Below, one piece after another: positions 1 to 10,615 of a stretch of DNA of 64,000 nt. Source of the stretch: Hirsutella rhossiliensis (lineage: Eukaryota; Ascomycota; Sordariomycetes; Hypocreales; Ophiocordycipitaceae); NCBI RefSeq assembly GCF_020360975.1, contig NW_025408681.1:62001-126000 (forward strand), in the 5' to 3' direction. The number at the start of each line of letters is the position of its first letter. Position 1 is the stretch's first letter. The notes under the pieces were generated by a model, which saw only the letters and a list, made by a program, of their open reading frames with translations, was not told where the DNA came from and ran no database searches. The position numbers and the translations under genes were made by a program.

Positions 1-419
1 CCTTGGCCATGGCGAAGGGATTGGACCCTGCTGCCTTGTATCCAAATTCTTCCAGTTTGTGCTGATGCTTCAGGTGGTAGATGATGCTGGTCGTGCTCTC
101 ACTGGCAAACAGCGCAGCAATGTGATGGCCACTAACATGGCAGTATTTGCAGAGCCAGTATTTGTTGTTCCCGTCTGTCGTAAGCTGTGCGCCATGTCTG
201 TAGATTGCCGAGGGCTGGATTTTGGTGTTGATGGTGCGCTTATGTGGCTGACGATATCGGATGGATGGGACTGGCTTCCCATCGTAACGGATTTTGTCCC
301 ACTGGATAGGGAAATGGTACTGAGAAGCTTTTGGAACCTCTCTTTCGTGTGCAACGGTCGCGGGAGAAGCGCCATAACGTGGCACACTGGTTGGAGTTGA
401 GACCAAGCTGGAAGGCTTG

Positions 420-520
420 CAAACAAATAAATCAAATCAAATTGGAGGGTCGATTTGATTTGATTTGGATAAATTTTTCCTGGATTTGATTTGATTTGAT
501 TTGATTTGGATCGATTTGTG
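420..520. repeat. Left subterminal TTTGATTTGATT repeats of the hAT
   Basis: Short direct runs of TTTGAT/ATTTGG lie just inside the left terminal repeat. Similar runs lie inside the right end. Subterminal repeats of this kind are known as transposase binding sites in hAT elements; that role is inferred here. Confidence 0.6.
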
Positions 521-714
521 TGGGAATTGTAGTAACCCATTGTACTCATCTAGCTAGCTCACGTGCGCTATCACGTGTACGGCTGAGGATAGCTGAGGCC
601 ACATAGCTAGCTTCGTGGCCTCCTCCCTTCCTAGAAGATCATAGACGATTACAACACACCAGTTACCTCTATCATCTGTGCATGCATGCATTGAGACCTA
701 CCAACAATTTGGAT

Positions 715-3055
715 CTATTTGGATATTTGGATAGCCCCACTTTTCTCCCAAGACGATAAACATTGAGCTGCTCCTATGATATCGGCGCGGAGTCGGCCTC
801 TCTGAGATGTAACCATCTGTCCTGCAAGGCTGAATATTCTCTCCGGTTCGGAAGACATCGCTGGAATTGAGAAGAGATCAATGGCCATCCGCGACAGACG
901 CGGAAACTGGCGTCTTCGGAGAAGCCAATACTGGATCGGATTTTCCACCAAACAATCGCCCGGATCGGTAGTAGCCACCCACTCTGCGTACTCATCGCGC
1001 ACAGCTGATAGTAAAGGTGCAGACTGAGTGCCAAGTTTTCTGACCGAAGCCATAAAGTCATCTAAGTCGGTTGTTTTGGTTGCAATAGTGGGTTGCTCGG
1101 GTATCGTATCCTGCTCCACAGGGAGGTTTCGATACTCCTCCCATAGCCCTTGTACAGCTGCCTTTCCTCTCACCAACCATTCAGGATGGTCTGCCCATTG
1201 TGACTCGACAGTTGACCAGCGAAAGGCAGGATGGAGGACAAGGGCGGCGAGATATGCGGGGCTATCTTCGGTTAGGCTGTAGTATTGGTCAAGCTTCATC
1301 CAGCCCAGATTGCAACCAATGCGTAGGTACGGTTCTTCATCTCGTTCATGTTTCAACTTTGACTCTTCCAAAATCTTCAGAAGCCACTCCATCGTTAGTA
1401 AAACCTCCCAAATCGCACCGAATTTACCTAAAACATGTAAGCATAACCCTTGCCACGAGAAGCTACGTCCAGCTCACCTTCCTTAGGTCGGCCTTCTAGA
1501 CGTTTGGTAGCTATCTTCAACGGCTTCAATATGGTCAGATACTCCGCAATCACTGACCAGTCCTCAACAGACATCTTATCGTCAACAATGGCCGGCTTCT
1601 TCCTACTCTTCTTTGGCATCGGCTTTGTCCCGTTCTGAGTCCTCCTGGCGACGTATTGGTTCCATTCCGTAACTTCTGCCTGAACCATGGAATCAAGCGT
1701 GTTCCGAGATGGTAGCCTCTCTGCATCATCGCCTCCGATGAGTTCCAGCGTGTGGCATTATCCGAGATGACATCGTATGTTGTCTTGTCTTCAAGGTTCA
1801 AGGCGGTGTTCTCAATAAGCTGGAGCTTGTGGAGCTTTTCAATGCGCTGGCCAGATCTTTGCACCCAGTGAACAATATTGTGCAACTTTCCAATTGGGCC
1901 CTTCGATCTCCAGAGCTTCATCTCATCTCGAATCTCTTTATGGGCTTGGCAGTCCTCCTCAAAGGCGTCGGGGTCGGCGCCGAAAAGAATAGATCGGGCG
2001 ACGAGATTAATAATATGCCCACAGCAACGGAGCCGTCGGTGCTGCTTATTGAAGCCAAACTCAACGCCTAGGTCTTCCAGACATGTGTCGTTACTCTCTG
2101 CATTGTCTGTCACAAAGTACCCGATGCAATCCTCTAACCCATATTCGTGAATAATTTCGCTGACGCGGTCTGCAAGGTTCTCCCCGGTATGACGGCCTTC
2201 GATTTGCGGCAAGCCCAAAAGGAAGGTTCGGAAGTTCCCTTCGTCATCAAGAAAATGTACTGTGAGGCCGAGGAGGGAGGTAAACTTGCGAGAGGACCAC
2301 CCATCAAAGGAGATGTTGATGCGGCTAAGCGAACGACCAAGGAGCTCAGTCACGACGCCTTTGTGACGGTCAAAGGACCGTATAATCCATTCGCGAATAG
2401 TGCTATGGGTAGGGAGGCTTCCCGACTCAATAATAGCACTATTTACGTACTCCATAAGCTCGCGGAAGTACGGACTCTCAAGCTTATGAAAGGGGACGTT
2501 GTCGCAGGCCACCCAGCGTATAAGCAAATTCTGAAAGTGGAGAGGATCGAACGACGCAATGAAGGCTTTCATCAAGGCTTGATCCTTCGGTCGATGCGAG
2601 TCTAGACTGGCCATGTCGAAGAGAGTGCGTTGTTTCTTCCTCTGTGGTGACATAGGCCCGTCTCGATTGATGCGGTGGACATCTTCCATATGACTGTTTG
2701 CTTGGCTCGTGGATGCAGCGTCGTACATATGAGTGGTTGTGGCTTTCTTTGAGTGACACTCTTTGCAGAGCCAGAATCTGCGGCCGGAACCATCTTTCTC
2801 GATGTCGAATCCATACTCCCATACCCATCCCGTCCGCTGCCTTCGTCTGTGTTTCCGGATACAATACCCTGAAAGGCGGTTCCAATCGATGCCTTCATAA
2901 CCAGTGTAGTCAACCGAGGATGAAGTATCTACTGTCGCCTCTCTGTTGGTGGCAGATGCATCGAAACCAGGGGAATCTTCAAGGTCACTGGGAGTGGTCG
3001 AAGGAGCAGTCAAAAGCATTGTTGCTGCAATGTCAGGAGTCGTAGACGGAGCCAT
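715..3055 (-). pseudogene. hAT transposase (BED finger, RNase H-like core, hATC), two frame breaks
   Basis: The frame starting at 3055 gives about 455 residues. It has a Trp/Cys BED finger (WLCKEC near residue 92), the motif INISFDGWSS that usually carries the first catalytic Asp, and a second acidic motif in GYFVTDNAESND. Reading must shift frame near 1,685 and again near 1,430. The last frame (1392 to 715) holds the hATC dimerisation domain with FPRLSRMAIDLFSIPAMSSE and PERIF. The sequence at the second break contains TACTAAC, but it reads as coding (AIWEVLL) once the frame is shifted, so an intron is less likely than an indel. No in-frame stops occur other than at the two breaks. Family membership is firm; activity as written is not possible. 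Confidence 0.85.
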
Positions 3056-3304
3056 CTGAATGGTTCCCTGCAGGGAGTAGTCGAACGGTGAAAGTTGAAA
3101 CTGCGATGTTCAGCCGGTTAGACTGTACCCTCAAGCGAATTTTGCTCTCTGTGGACGAAGCTGCTTGAAGATTTTTCGTGACTTGAACATGACGCTGGTA
3201 CGGGAATCAAGCCCTTACAATAATCTGGGCAGGTAAATTGCGAGATGCGAACCGATTGCCAAATTGGGCAGGAGAACTGGGGCTGACCCAAAGCGCTGAT
3301 TGGA

Positions 3305-3445
3305 CAGTAGTAGCTTATCCAAATGAATTCAAATATCCAAATAAATCAAGGCCTTATGATTTGATTTGATTTGAATAAAATTTTCTTCAATTTGATTTGA
3401 TTTGATTTGGATTTATTTGGATAGATTTGATTACGATTTATTTGT
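3305..3445. repeat. Right subterminal TTTGATTTGATT repeats of the hAT
   Basis: This is the counterpart of the left subterminal block. ATCCAAAT and TTTGATTTGATTTG runs lie between the transposase start and the right terminal repeat. Confidence 0.6.
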
Positions 3446-3565
3446 TTGCAAGCCTGCCAAGCTCGGCGAGCTGTGGGTATTGAACTCTGCAGAATCGATC
3501 GGCTCAGAGGGGGATGTAGTCTTTCCAGCCCACCCCTTACGCTGAAGGGTTGGATTTGAAGGCAT

Positions 3566-4053
3566 TATTGACTTGGGGTTTGTCCTGCGCCAGAGTTCCT
3601 GGCAGCAAAAGACATGAGTGTTGGAATACTAACCTGCTGAGTAACCCGTGCAATCGGGATACCATCACGGTTCATGCACGACTCCCACGTGACACCCTAC
3701 CCCGCGATCAGGGCACGCAGCCCCGGCTGCATGCCCCCATTACCGGTGCACATTCCGTTTCTTATGAATAGCTTCCTCTTCCCTAGTTAGTTACAATTGA
3801 AGTCATCACCGGTTACCCTACCTGTCGTGACTGTGACTCAGCCTACAGCTTGTGCGCATGCGTATCTGTAGGCACATAGGTGCCTACCATCAATGAGGTA
3901 GATTGATGGGGGCTGCAGTTTCGTGCCGTGACCTCAATAGAAAAGGGGGTTTTCCAACGACTTGCCTAAAACGGAAAGGTAGCCGAGTAAGCTCAAGTAA
4001 CCCCGAGTAAGCCAAAGGATCTTGCTTTGTTTGGTTGAAGACCATCGTTACTT
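3566..4053. other. Interval without recognised gene
   Basis: This lies upstream of the split hAT gene and should contain its promoter and one terminal repeat of that element, which I could not pick out. A 73-codon frame at 3550-3771 has no family signature. Confidence 0.4.
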
Positions 4054-4066
4054 TACGGGAGCCAAT
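4054..4066. repeat. Target duplication, 3' side of full-length LINE
   Basis: TACGGGAGCCAAT is repeated exactly at 9624-9636 and flanks the LINE at 4067-9623. Confidence 0.85.
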
Positions 4067-4323
4067 TATTATTATTATTATTTTGTATTGCGCCCGGAGG
4101 GTTCCCCCATAGAGCCACTACGCTAAGCTACGTACCTACTGTACATGGTTCCATCGCACCTGAAGCCCCACGCTTCTTTTCATCTGTTTCCAGCCTCGTT
4201 CGCTGTGACCATGACAGGCCTACTTGAAGGTCAGTTTCTCCAAGTGTTCAGCGTCCTACCTTCAGCGACTGAAGCGCGGTCTGCCAAGTTGAAGGCTGTT
4301 GTGTTAGTATGATTATCCCTTGA

Positions 4324-7300
4324 TCAGTACATGGTCCCTCGTCGGTCCATACTGAAGCGTTTCGTTGCCAACGCGAACTGTATTGTCGCCCGTACAGCCC
4401 CCATATCGGGCTGCCACTTGTCGTCGTCTGACTCTGCCTTGCCTCCTAGGAAGAAAGACAGGTTTCCCATCTTTCCGCGAGCATATCGAAGCATGATTTC
4501 TCGTTGTACCGTCCATCTTCTGCATCGAAAGAGGAAATGTTCCACCGTTTCCGCCGACTGTCCGCAGGTGCACTCATCCGATTCCTCTGCCCCGATTTTG
4601 CAGAGGTAGCCATTCAGTCGTGATTTGCCAGTTCGAAGTTGTACCAACACTTCAGATTCCTTTCTAGTTAGCTCGTCGTACATCTTGCGGGTGTGCTTGC
4701 CCGGCAATGCTTTATCGATGCGCTTTGAGTGCTTTCCCCTTTCTGGGATCTGACGAACGCGAGTGTGTTCGTTGAGCAGCAGTCGTAACGTCGTTGCTCT
4801 TGCCTGAAACGTTGCTGGTTCAGCGATGCATTCATCTCGCGTCGCTCTTTTCGCCTGCATTTTGGCCAGTGGCCCAAGGGTGAACTCCTCATTCTTTGCA
4901 GGCACCCAACGAAGTCTGACTCTGCAGCCTCTTTTCGCAAGATACTCAACAGATCCGTATATCGCCCGTATCGTGCACTGACCAGACTGCTGCCGCGGTC
5001 GCCCGATGACTTGCAGGACGGAGCGGTTGCTTGTCACAACTGTGAGCTGTCGGTCATGAAGACCTAGAGGAACACACCTCAGGGCCATGGCGATTGCCTC
5101 GAGTCCTGCTGTGTAGGCATTCTGCTCATCACTGGAGCCAAGGGTGACGGAGTAGCTGGCCAGCACCTCGTCTGCGCTGTCACGGGAAGCATCCCGAACG
5201 ACGCCTCCCAACCCGACCTTGCCTTTCCTTTGCGAGCTGGACGTCGCGATAGTGATGTCCTCCGGGTCATCCGACTTCAGCACCTCCGCTCGGTCTGCCT
5301 CATACGTTGCCTGCACTCGTTCGTCCCACGGCGCCAGTGCGAACTCGTGGATGACTTCCAGGCGTTTGGTATCTAGTCTTCCCATCGCCGAGGCGAGCTT
5401 CTGCATTGGCGACGCATACCTCCTGTTCAGCTTGAGCCTCAACGATGTCAGAGGATGCGTCTTCGGGAGCGTCCGCATCCTTATCCAGAATTTCGCTGCC
5501 GCTTGAGTATGCCGTTCTCGGAACGATTGCACGCCGGCCTCGGCCTCGGCCACTACCGTTGCCACTGTGCGAAAGCCTCCCGTGACAGCCTGGGCTCCGA
5601 TTCGCTGGGCCCTGCCAATCCACGCCGCTTCTTTCACCCCGCACGCGTGCGACCACACGTTTGAGGCATAGTCCATGGCTGGCGCCACCGTCGCTACGAA
5701 CAGTTGCCTCGCCATCCGTGGCGAGGCCATCTTCAGTCGTTTCAAGCACATGGCCGCGGCCAGCCCCTTGGCGGCTGCTCTGGCGATGTGCTCTTTGAAG
5801 CGAAGCGCCTTGTCCATGATGACTCCCAACAGCTTCACGTTGCTCTTCGGCTTGACATCGTTTCCTTTGATGATGAGAGGCAGGTCGCTGTCGCGCTCCG
5901 CGATGCGTGTGAAGTGGATGACGGATGTCTTCTCTGCTTCAAATGTGGCGCCGCTGCGCTTCTCCCAATCAAGCGCCTCATCGATAATCGATTGAATACC
6001 ATCTCTGTTTGACTCTGCCGTTGGCCCCGTGACCCAGGCAGAGTAATCGTCCACGAAGGCGATGGAGCCGCCATTGTTACTGATCCGTCTTTGCACCAGG
6101 TCTGCGTTGAAGAAAAGAAAAGCCACTGGCGACAGAGGGGATCCCTGGGGTAGGCCGGCCTGCGGCAGGGTTTGTTGCTCGGATGTGTGCCCGTTGACAA
6201 CCGCCGACGCGGTCCGTCCCGAGCAGAATGCGTCTATCCACTTGACCAGACGACTCGGGATGCCTCGGGCTTTCATCCTTTCGAGCATTCGCTCTTTGCA
6301 CACTCCGTTGTATGCGCCTTTGACGTCAAAGCTGATGAGGCTGAGCACTCTGCCCGTTCTCCAGGCCTTGTAGATCCGCTCCTGTAGAAGCACAAGTGCT
6401 TGATCTGCGGACCTGCGCTTCCGTGCACCAAAGTGGTTCGCGGGCAAAAGCCCTTGAGCCTCTGCTGCATAGCTGATACGTTCCGCAACGACTGCTTCCA
6501 GGATTTTGCCAAGCGTTGACAAGAGAGAAATCGGTCGCCACGCCTTGGCCAAGGTGTAATCCCCTTTATCTGGTTTCCTCAGGGGAATGATCTTAGCCGT
6601 TCGCCATTGATGAGGCACGACGCCCTCTCGGAGCGATGAGCTGAAGAGCGTCCACACCCGGTGCTTGACCACGTGCCAGAGCTTCTTCCACACGATCGCA
6701 GGAAGGCCATCCTCACCAGGCGCTTTCCAGGGCTTCGCCGCCATCACCTTCTCCTCAATCTCTTGCAAGGTGAGGTCTGGCATGGCTATTTCTTGTCTCT
6801 GCGGACGTTCACCCTCCGGCTCAATCCTCGTTGGCAGAGGCGGAAAGAAGGTGCTCAGGAGTTCCTCGGCTTGCTCGCCCTTGCTTTCAGTGATCGAGCC
6901 GTCGGCTCTCTTCAGCGGGGGCACCTTGTCATCCGTCATCTCCGTACCAGGCTTCAGATACTTGGCAGCCCTCCAGATGTTGCTCCCTTCGATGACGAAG
7001 TCATCCCAATGGGCCTTCTTTTGTTTCCGCAAATTGTCGTGGTACTCCTTCGCAGCCTCCTTGGCGCGCTGCTCCAGATCCGGCCGCGATTGACCGGCTC
7101 TTCGCTGCGCCCTTGCTTGATTGCGCCAATACGTGTACGTCCGACGGAGTTGCGTCAGGTCCTTTGTCCACCATCGCTTCGCGTATGGCGGCGGCTGGGC
7201 TTGAGGGGTCAGATCTCGAAGCGCCTTGGTGACCACCCGCATGAGCTGATCCGCCTGCGTCTGCACCCCCACAGTCCACGGAAGAGGCCGAAGCTCGTCC

Positions 7301-8093
7301 TCGACCCTGGTTGCGATGGCGATCCACGGCGCGTTCTTGAGCATCTGGCGCTGCGGAAAGGTACGCTCCGGCACTCGAATGTCGAATGTCGTCTGGATCG
7401 CTCTATGGTCTGATCCGTGCTCTGTTGGATGAATCACGCAGGATGTCAACTCGTCCGCCAGTTCCGCCGATGCCAACACCAAGTCGATGGTGCTCTCCTC
7501 GTCCGACCTCTGCCACGTTTTCGTCCCTCTCGCGAGAAGGCTGCTAAGACCAAAGTCGTCCATCAGGTCAATGATGGGTTCGCCCTCCCCTTGTCTGCTC
7601 GCTGACACTTCATCTCCGCCCCAGAGGAGGTCGTGGCGGTTGAAGTCCCCGCCAAAACCACATCGGTGCGTCTCCTGTCCCATTGCGGAAGCGATCGATC
7701 ACGTCGCGCAATAGTTCCATCGCGTTCGTCAGCGCCTCGTCGTTCTTTCCTTGCACATACACTGACACCACCATCACCTCCTTCCTCAAGTCGGAGTACC
7801 GCTGCTGTGAGATCGGCCGACGGCACAGGCACTTGCTCCGCCTCAAGGTCACTTCGGATCCAGAGCATGCTGCGGATCGGCCATAGGGCGTCACGAACAC
7901 ACGTCGGAATCATCTTTGTCCAGTTATGGTGTCCCATAGGACTCGTCACCACCTTTCCGTCGATATTGCGCGCATGTGGCTCAGATATAGCCAGTGCGGC
8001 AAAATCCTTCAGGTCTTCGTCGTTCATCAGACTCTGCTGCACCACATCACTCTTGTGTGCATTCAGCTGTAGGATGCGGAGGGACTCAAGCAT
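4324..8093 (-). pseudogene. LINE ORF2: endonuclease, reverse transcriptase, RNase H-like
   Basis: The start ATG (8091-8093) overlaps the ORF1 stop in ATGCTTGA, a layout that suggests re-initiation. The first ~110 codons (LRILQLNAHKSD) open an APE-type endonuclease. The frame then breaks near 7,790 and again between about 7,690 and 7,640, before GDFNRHDLLWGGDE. From 7683 an uninterrupted 1,119-codon frame reaches 4324. It has reverse transcriptase motifs KIIPLRKPDKGDYT, GLPQGSPLSP and FVDDYSAWV (near residue 543 of that frame, the YxDD box), an RNase H-like region around residues 780-900 that lacks clear catalytic acids, and a C-terminal CTCGQSAETVEHFLFRC zinc-like motif. The polymerase part looks intact and the endonuclease part does not. 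The breaks are indels, without stop-codon decay. Confidence 0.85.
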
Positions 8094-9514
8094 CGCTGCT
8101 CGGGTTCCTCATCCTGCACTTCCAGCTAAACGACTCATGCGGTCCGCCGCACGGGACGCATTTTGGCTCAATCGCTGTGCATTCTCGGTGGTGATGCCCA
8201 GCGTTTGCGCACTTGCCGCATGTCCGCTGCTTCTTGCATGAATATGCTTTGTGACCGATCTCCTGGCAATTGAAGCATTGGATCGGTCCCGTTCTTGGCT
8301 CGAACTTATAAGTGGTGGCCGACTCTCCCGCTAGGTCAAAGTAGTCACCGTCCAGAAGCCTTTCTGCATCGCTTTTCTTGGTGACATATACTACCATGGA
8401 TCCGTAGGCTTTACCAGACTCTCGTTTGCTCAGCCAGGAAATCTTGCCAATGGTCACTCTGTTTTCGGCACTCAAAGCTTCGATCGCTCCGGGCAGGATA
8501 TTGCCCTCCGTGTCGAGGATTGCTGTCCGGTTGGCGTTGTCGACCCGGACCGGATACAGCTGGTCTCTCATGATTCGCGCTCCTCCACGGCTGTCTTCTG
8601 CGCCGCCTCTTTGACCAGCTGAAGCTCGGCTTCATCTCTGCAGACGATCTTGATTCGGTCGGCATTCCGGGATTCTCTCACAACTGCTGCGCACCTCCAG
8701 GTCTCATGTCCGTTCTTCGCTCTCATCTCAACCTCGATGGCCTGTCGTATCTGCCCGATTTGCGCTTTGTTCCTGTTCGGCTCACTTACACGAGACGTGT
8801 CAATGGTACAATGGACAGAATCGTTGGCTGTCTGCTGTTTGGTTGGACCAGGTATGCTGCGTGTACTGGAGGGCGGGCTGTTTGGCAGGGCGCGCGCGAC
8901 GTCCGCAAACGTTGCTCGAGGGCCGCTTGGCAAAGCCACCTCGCCCGATACATCCAGCTTTTGCATCAGCTGATCTAGTTGCTCTTTCATTCCGACCAAT
9001 TCTCTCTTAAGATCCCGGTGCTCCTGTTTCATTTGCTTGTCGTGTTCTTCGCTCTTACGTCGAAACTCTTCCTTGGATTCCTGGACCTGGGCTTCAAGCC
9101 TCGGATCAGATCTTCCTGTCCCTGGATGGTGGTGCTTTGCTTGTACACCGTGGCGCTCAGCTTCCTGATCGTGTCGCTTTGCTCGGATACTCGATGTTTC
9201 AGCTCCACCATCTCGCTTCCCATCTTCGCCAGCATCTCTAGAACCCTTTGCATCATCGATTTGGCGGTCTCCACATTGCTGCGTGACTTCACCTCGTCGC
9301 CTCTTTCGCTTTCGTTGCCCACCGATATGACTCGCGTCGTTCGGGTCGAGACACGCTTGGGAGCTCTCGCGGTCGCACTTTCCAACGATCGTAACGTATC
9401 CTGCACTCGTGCGCTGGGCGTCCTCACTCGCGTCGGACGCGTCAATGGCGACGGGCTAGTTGGATCCAGCCCCGCCCCCACGTCGGCCGGAGGCGCCACT
9501 TCAGGCTCTGCCAT
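8086..9514 (-). pseudogene. LINE ORF1, gag-like with three zinc knuckles
   Basis: I chose the ATG giving MAEPEVAPPADVG; another in-frame ATG lies 7 codons upstream. An acidic/Ser-rich N-terminus is followed by a heptad-like coiled coil (MAKMGSEMVELKHRVSEQSD). After frame breaks near 9,095 and 8,575 comes a nucleic-acid-binding C-terminus with CFNCQEIGHKAYSC, CGKCANAGHHHREC and CVPCGGPHESFSWKC. ORF1 proteins of LINEs coat the element RNA. The stop codon overlaps the ORF2 start. The two breaks are single-base shifts within otherwise clean coding sequence. Confidence 0.82.
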
Positions 9515-9623
9515 GATGGCAATCAAGAGCCACACCTACCCCAGAGTAAAGAAATATGAAGAACTCTCAGCAAGCTGAGAGCGCGGGCGGAAGGATCTTC
9601 GCTTCGTATTCTTCGGCTGGGTC

Positions 9624-9636
9624 TACGGGAGCCAAT
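9624..9636. repeat. Target duplication, 5' side of full-length LINE
   Basis: This is an exact copy of 4054-4066 (TACGGGAGCCAAT). It directly follows the (TTGCA)n-type tail of the older LINE, so the younger LINE landed at the older one's tail. Confidence 0.85.
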
Positions 9637-10281
9637 GCAATGCAATGCAATTTATTCCGCCCGGAGGGACCAACCCTAGAGGGCCGCGACACTCAGCTAT
9701 TTACAGATCCTCCACTTTCGACTGCAACACCCAGAAGCCCCACATTTTGCTCCTATCCGTACATTTCAGCCTCCAATTTCGCCGTTGACAGGCCTGCTTG
9801 AAGGCCCATTTCTCCAAGTGTTCAGCATCCTATTCTCAGCAGCTGAAGCCCGGTCTGTCAATGAGAGGCTGTATGGTGCTAGTACTGTGCACTCTGGTTT
9901 GCCAGTACTGTCATCGTTGGTCCGTGTCTAGTCTCCCGGTTGCCATCGCGAATTTGATCGTAGCGCGTACTGCTGGTAGGTTCGGCTTCCATTTGTCGCC
10001 ATCGGACATCGACTTCCTCCTAGGAAGAAAGACAGATTTCCCATCTTGGTTCGATTGCATTTCATCATGCTTTCTCTTCATAGATCCATGCCTTACATCG
10101 AAAGAGGAAGTGCTCCACTGTCTCGATTGCTTGACCACAGCCACATAGGTCGCTTTCTGCCGCCTGTATTCCATGAAGGTAACTATTGAGTCTCGATTTG
10201 CCTGTGCGAAGTTGCGCAAGTACTCTCGCTTCTTTCCCACTAAGTGAGTCGTAGATCGTTCGCGTATGTCTGCCTGGTAAC
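9637..10281 (-). mobile_element. Older LINE, 3' part (second piece at 22183-22945)
   Basis: The tail at 9637-9652 is built of TTGCA units on the minus strand. Coding sequence reads CGCGQAIETVEHFLFRC, the same C-terminal zinc-like motif as the full-length LINE but clearly diverged. The coding sequence stops at GGTAAC (10276-10281), where a gypsy LTR begins, and resumes after the gypsy at 22178. The aligned stretch in the full-length LINE is continuous, confirming the interruption. Confidence 0.82.
9911..10281 (-). pseudogene. Older LINE ORF2 C-terminus
   Basis: This carries the end of the RNase H-distal region of ORF2, with a frame shift between the zinc-like motif and the last ~40 codons (KWKPNLPAVRATIKFAMATG). 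That last stretch aligns by eye with KWQPDMGAVRATIQFALATK in the full-length LINE. The upstream coding part lies at 22183-22936 beyond the inserted gypsy element. Confidence 0.75.
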
Positions 10282-10443
10282 TGTGACGGTACAAGTGCAC
10301 GAACAAGGTCGAGTGCGACTTGGGTAAAGTGATTGTCTACAAGAGAGAAAGAGGTTCCTAAGGAAGACTCTGACTTTCGCTATTTACATGAATAAAAGCG
10401 GGACCTTTCATAAAGTATGAAAGTCACATGATCGTTCCTCACA
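10282..10443 (-). repeat. Gypsy 3' LTR
   Basis: 162 bp, TGTGACGG...CCTCACA on the plus strand, so TG..CA in either orientation. It is almost identical to 22015-22177. The outer flank GTAAC is half of the element's target duplication. Confidence 0.9.
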
Positions 10444-10607
10444 CATGGGCCTCCTTTACTCCATCGCTTCTGATTCTTCCACGTCTTGCTGAGCCTGTAG
10501 GCGAGCATTTTGCGCTTCTTGTTTCGTCGGTCTGGGTTTGTTTTTGTTGTGCTTCTCGAACTCTTTGATGGCGATGTGAGCGTTGACGACGTTGTGTAGT
10601 GGTTCCC

Positions 10608-10615
10608 ATGTTGCC
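10608..10615. repeat. Target duplication of hAT in gypsy chromodomain
   Basis: ATGTTGCC, repeated exactly at 16727-16734. Each copy abuts a CAGTGATCGG terminus of the hAT. Confidence 0.9.

Larger units (their letters stand above)
411..3456 (-). mobile_element. hAT DNA transposon inserted in another hAT gene
   Basis: Terminal inverted repeats of the form (C)AGGCTTGCAAACAAATAAAT lie at both ends. Flanking 8-bp sequences CCAAGCTG (403-410) and CCAAGCTC (3457-3464) match at 7 of 8 positions, as expected of a hAT target duplication that has since mutated. The left repeat carries one extra base. The element encodes a hAT transposase on the minus strand and has TTGAT-rich subterminal repeats at both ends. 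Confidence 0.8.
1..3565 (-). pseudogene. hAT transposase gene, 5' part (BED finger), split by a second hAT
   Basis: Minus-strand frame starting at the ATG at 3563-3565. It runs to 3457, is interrupted by the hAT at 411-3456, and resumes at 410 in the same frame down to the left window edge. The first ~60 codons are Ser/Pro/Thr-rich. They are followed by a BED-type zinc finger: a CKYC pair near 170-180 and an HLKHQH pair near 75-95, behind the usual Trp-rich lead-in (FPIQWDKIRYDGK). BED fingers bind DNA at the N-terminus of hAT transposases. The catalytic and dimerisation parts lie outside the window. That the frame continues across the inserted element, once one copy of the target duplication is removed, is direct support. 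It could also be a domesticated BED-finger gene; the missing C-terminus prevents deciding. Confidence 0.7.
4067..9623 (-). mobile_element. Full-length Tad-like LINE (non-LTR retrotransposon)
   Basis: The minus-strand element has a 5' untranslated part (about 9623-9515), a gag-like ORF1, an ORF2 with endonuclease, reverse transcriptase and RNase H-like regions, and a 3' tail of (AAT)n at 4067-4083. A 13-bp direct repeat TACGGGAGCCAAT flanks it on both sides, which marks a complete insertion. On its 5' side it abuts the tail of an older related LINE. Truncated copies of the same family sit at 48068-49553 and 49561-55890. Clade assignment to Tad1-like LINEs rests on fungal context, the CCHC gag and the RNase H-like region. 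Confidence 0.88.

Noticed and set aside
70..549. 159-codon minus-strand frame at the left edge
   Set aside because: It is out of frame with the BED-finger reading and crosses the hAT terminal repeat.
1392..1440. Possible intron with TACTAAC branch site in the hAT transposase
   Set aside because: The same bases read as conserved coding sequence (AIWEVLL) after a one-base shift, and the proposed donor lies after an in-frame stop.
4054..9636. TACGGGAGCCAAT as a conserved LINE 5' sequence rather than a duplication
   Set aside because: It occurs once outside each end and is absent next to the tails of the copies ending near 49,553 and 55,890.
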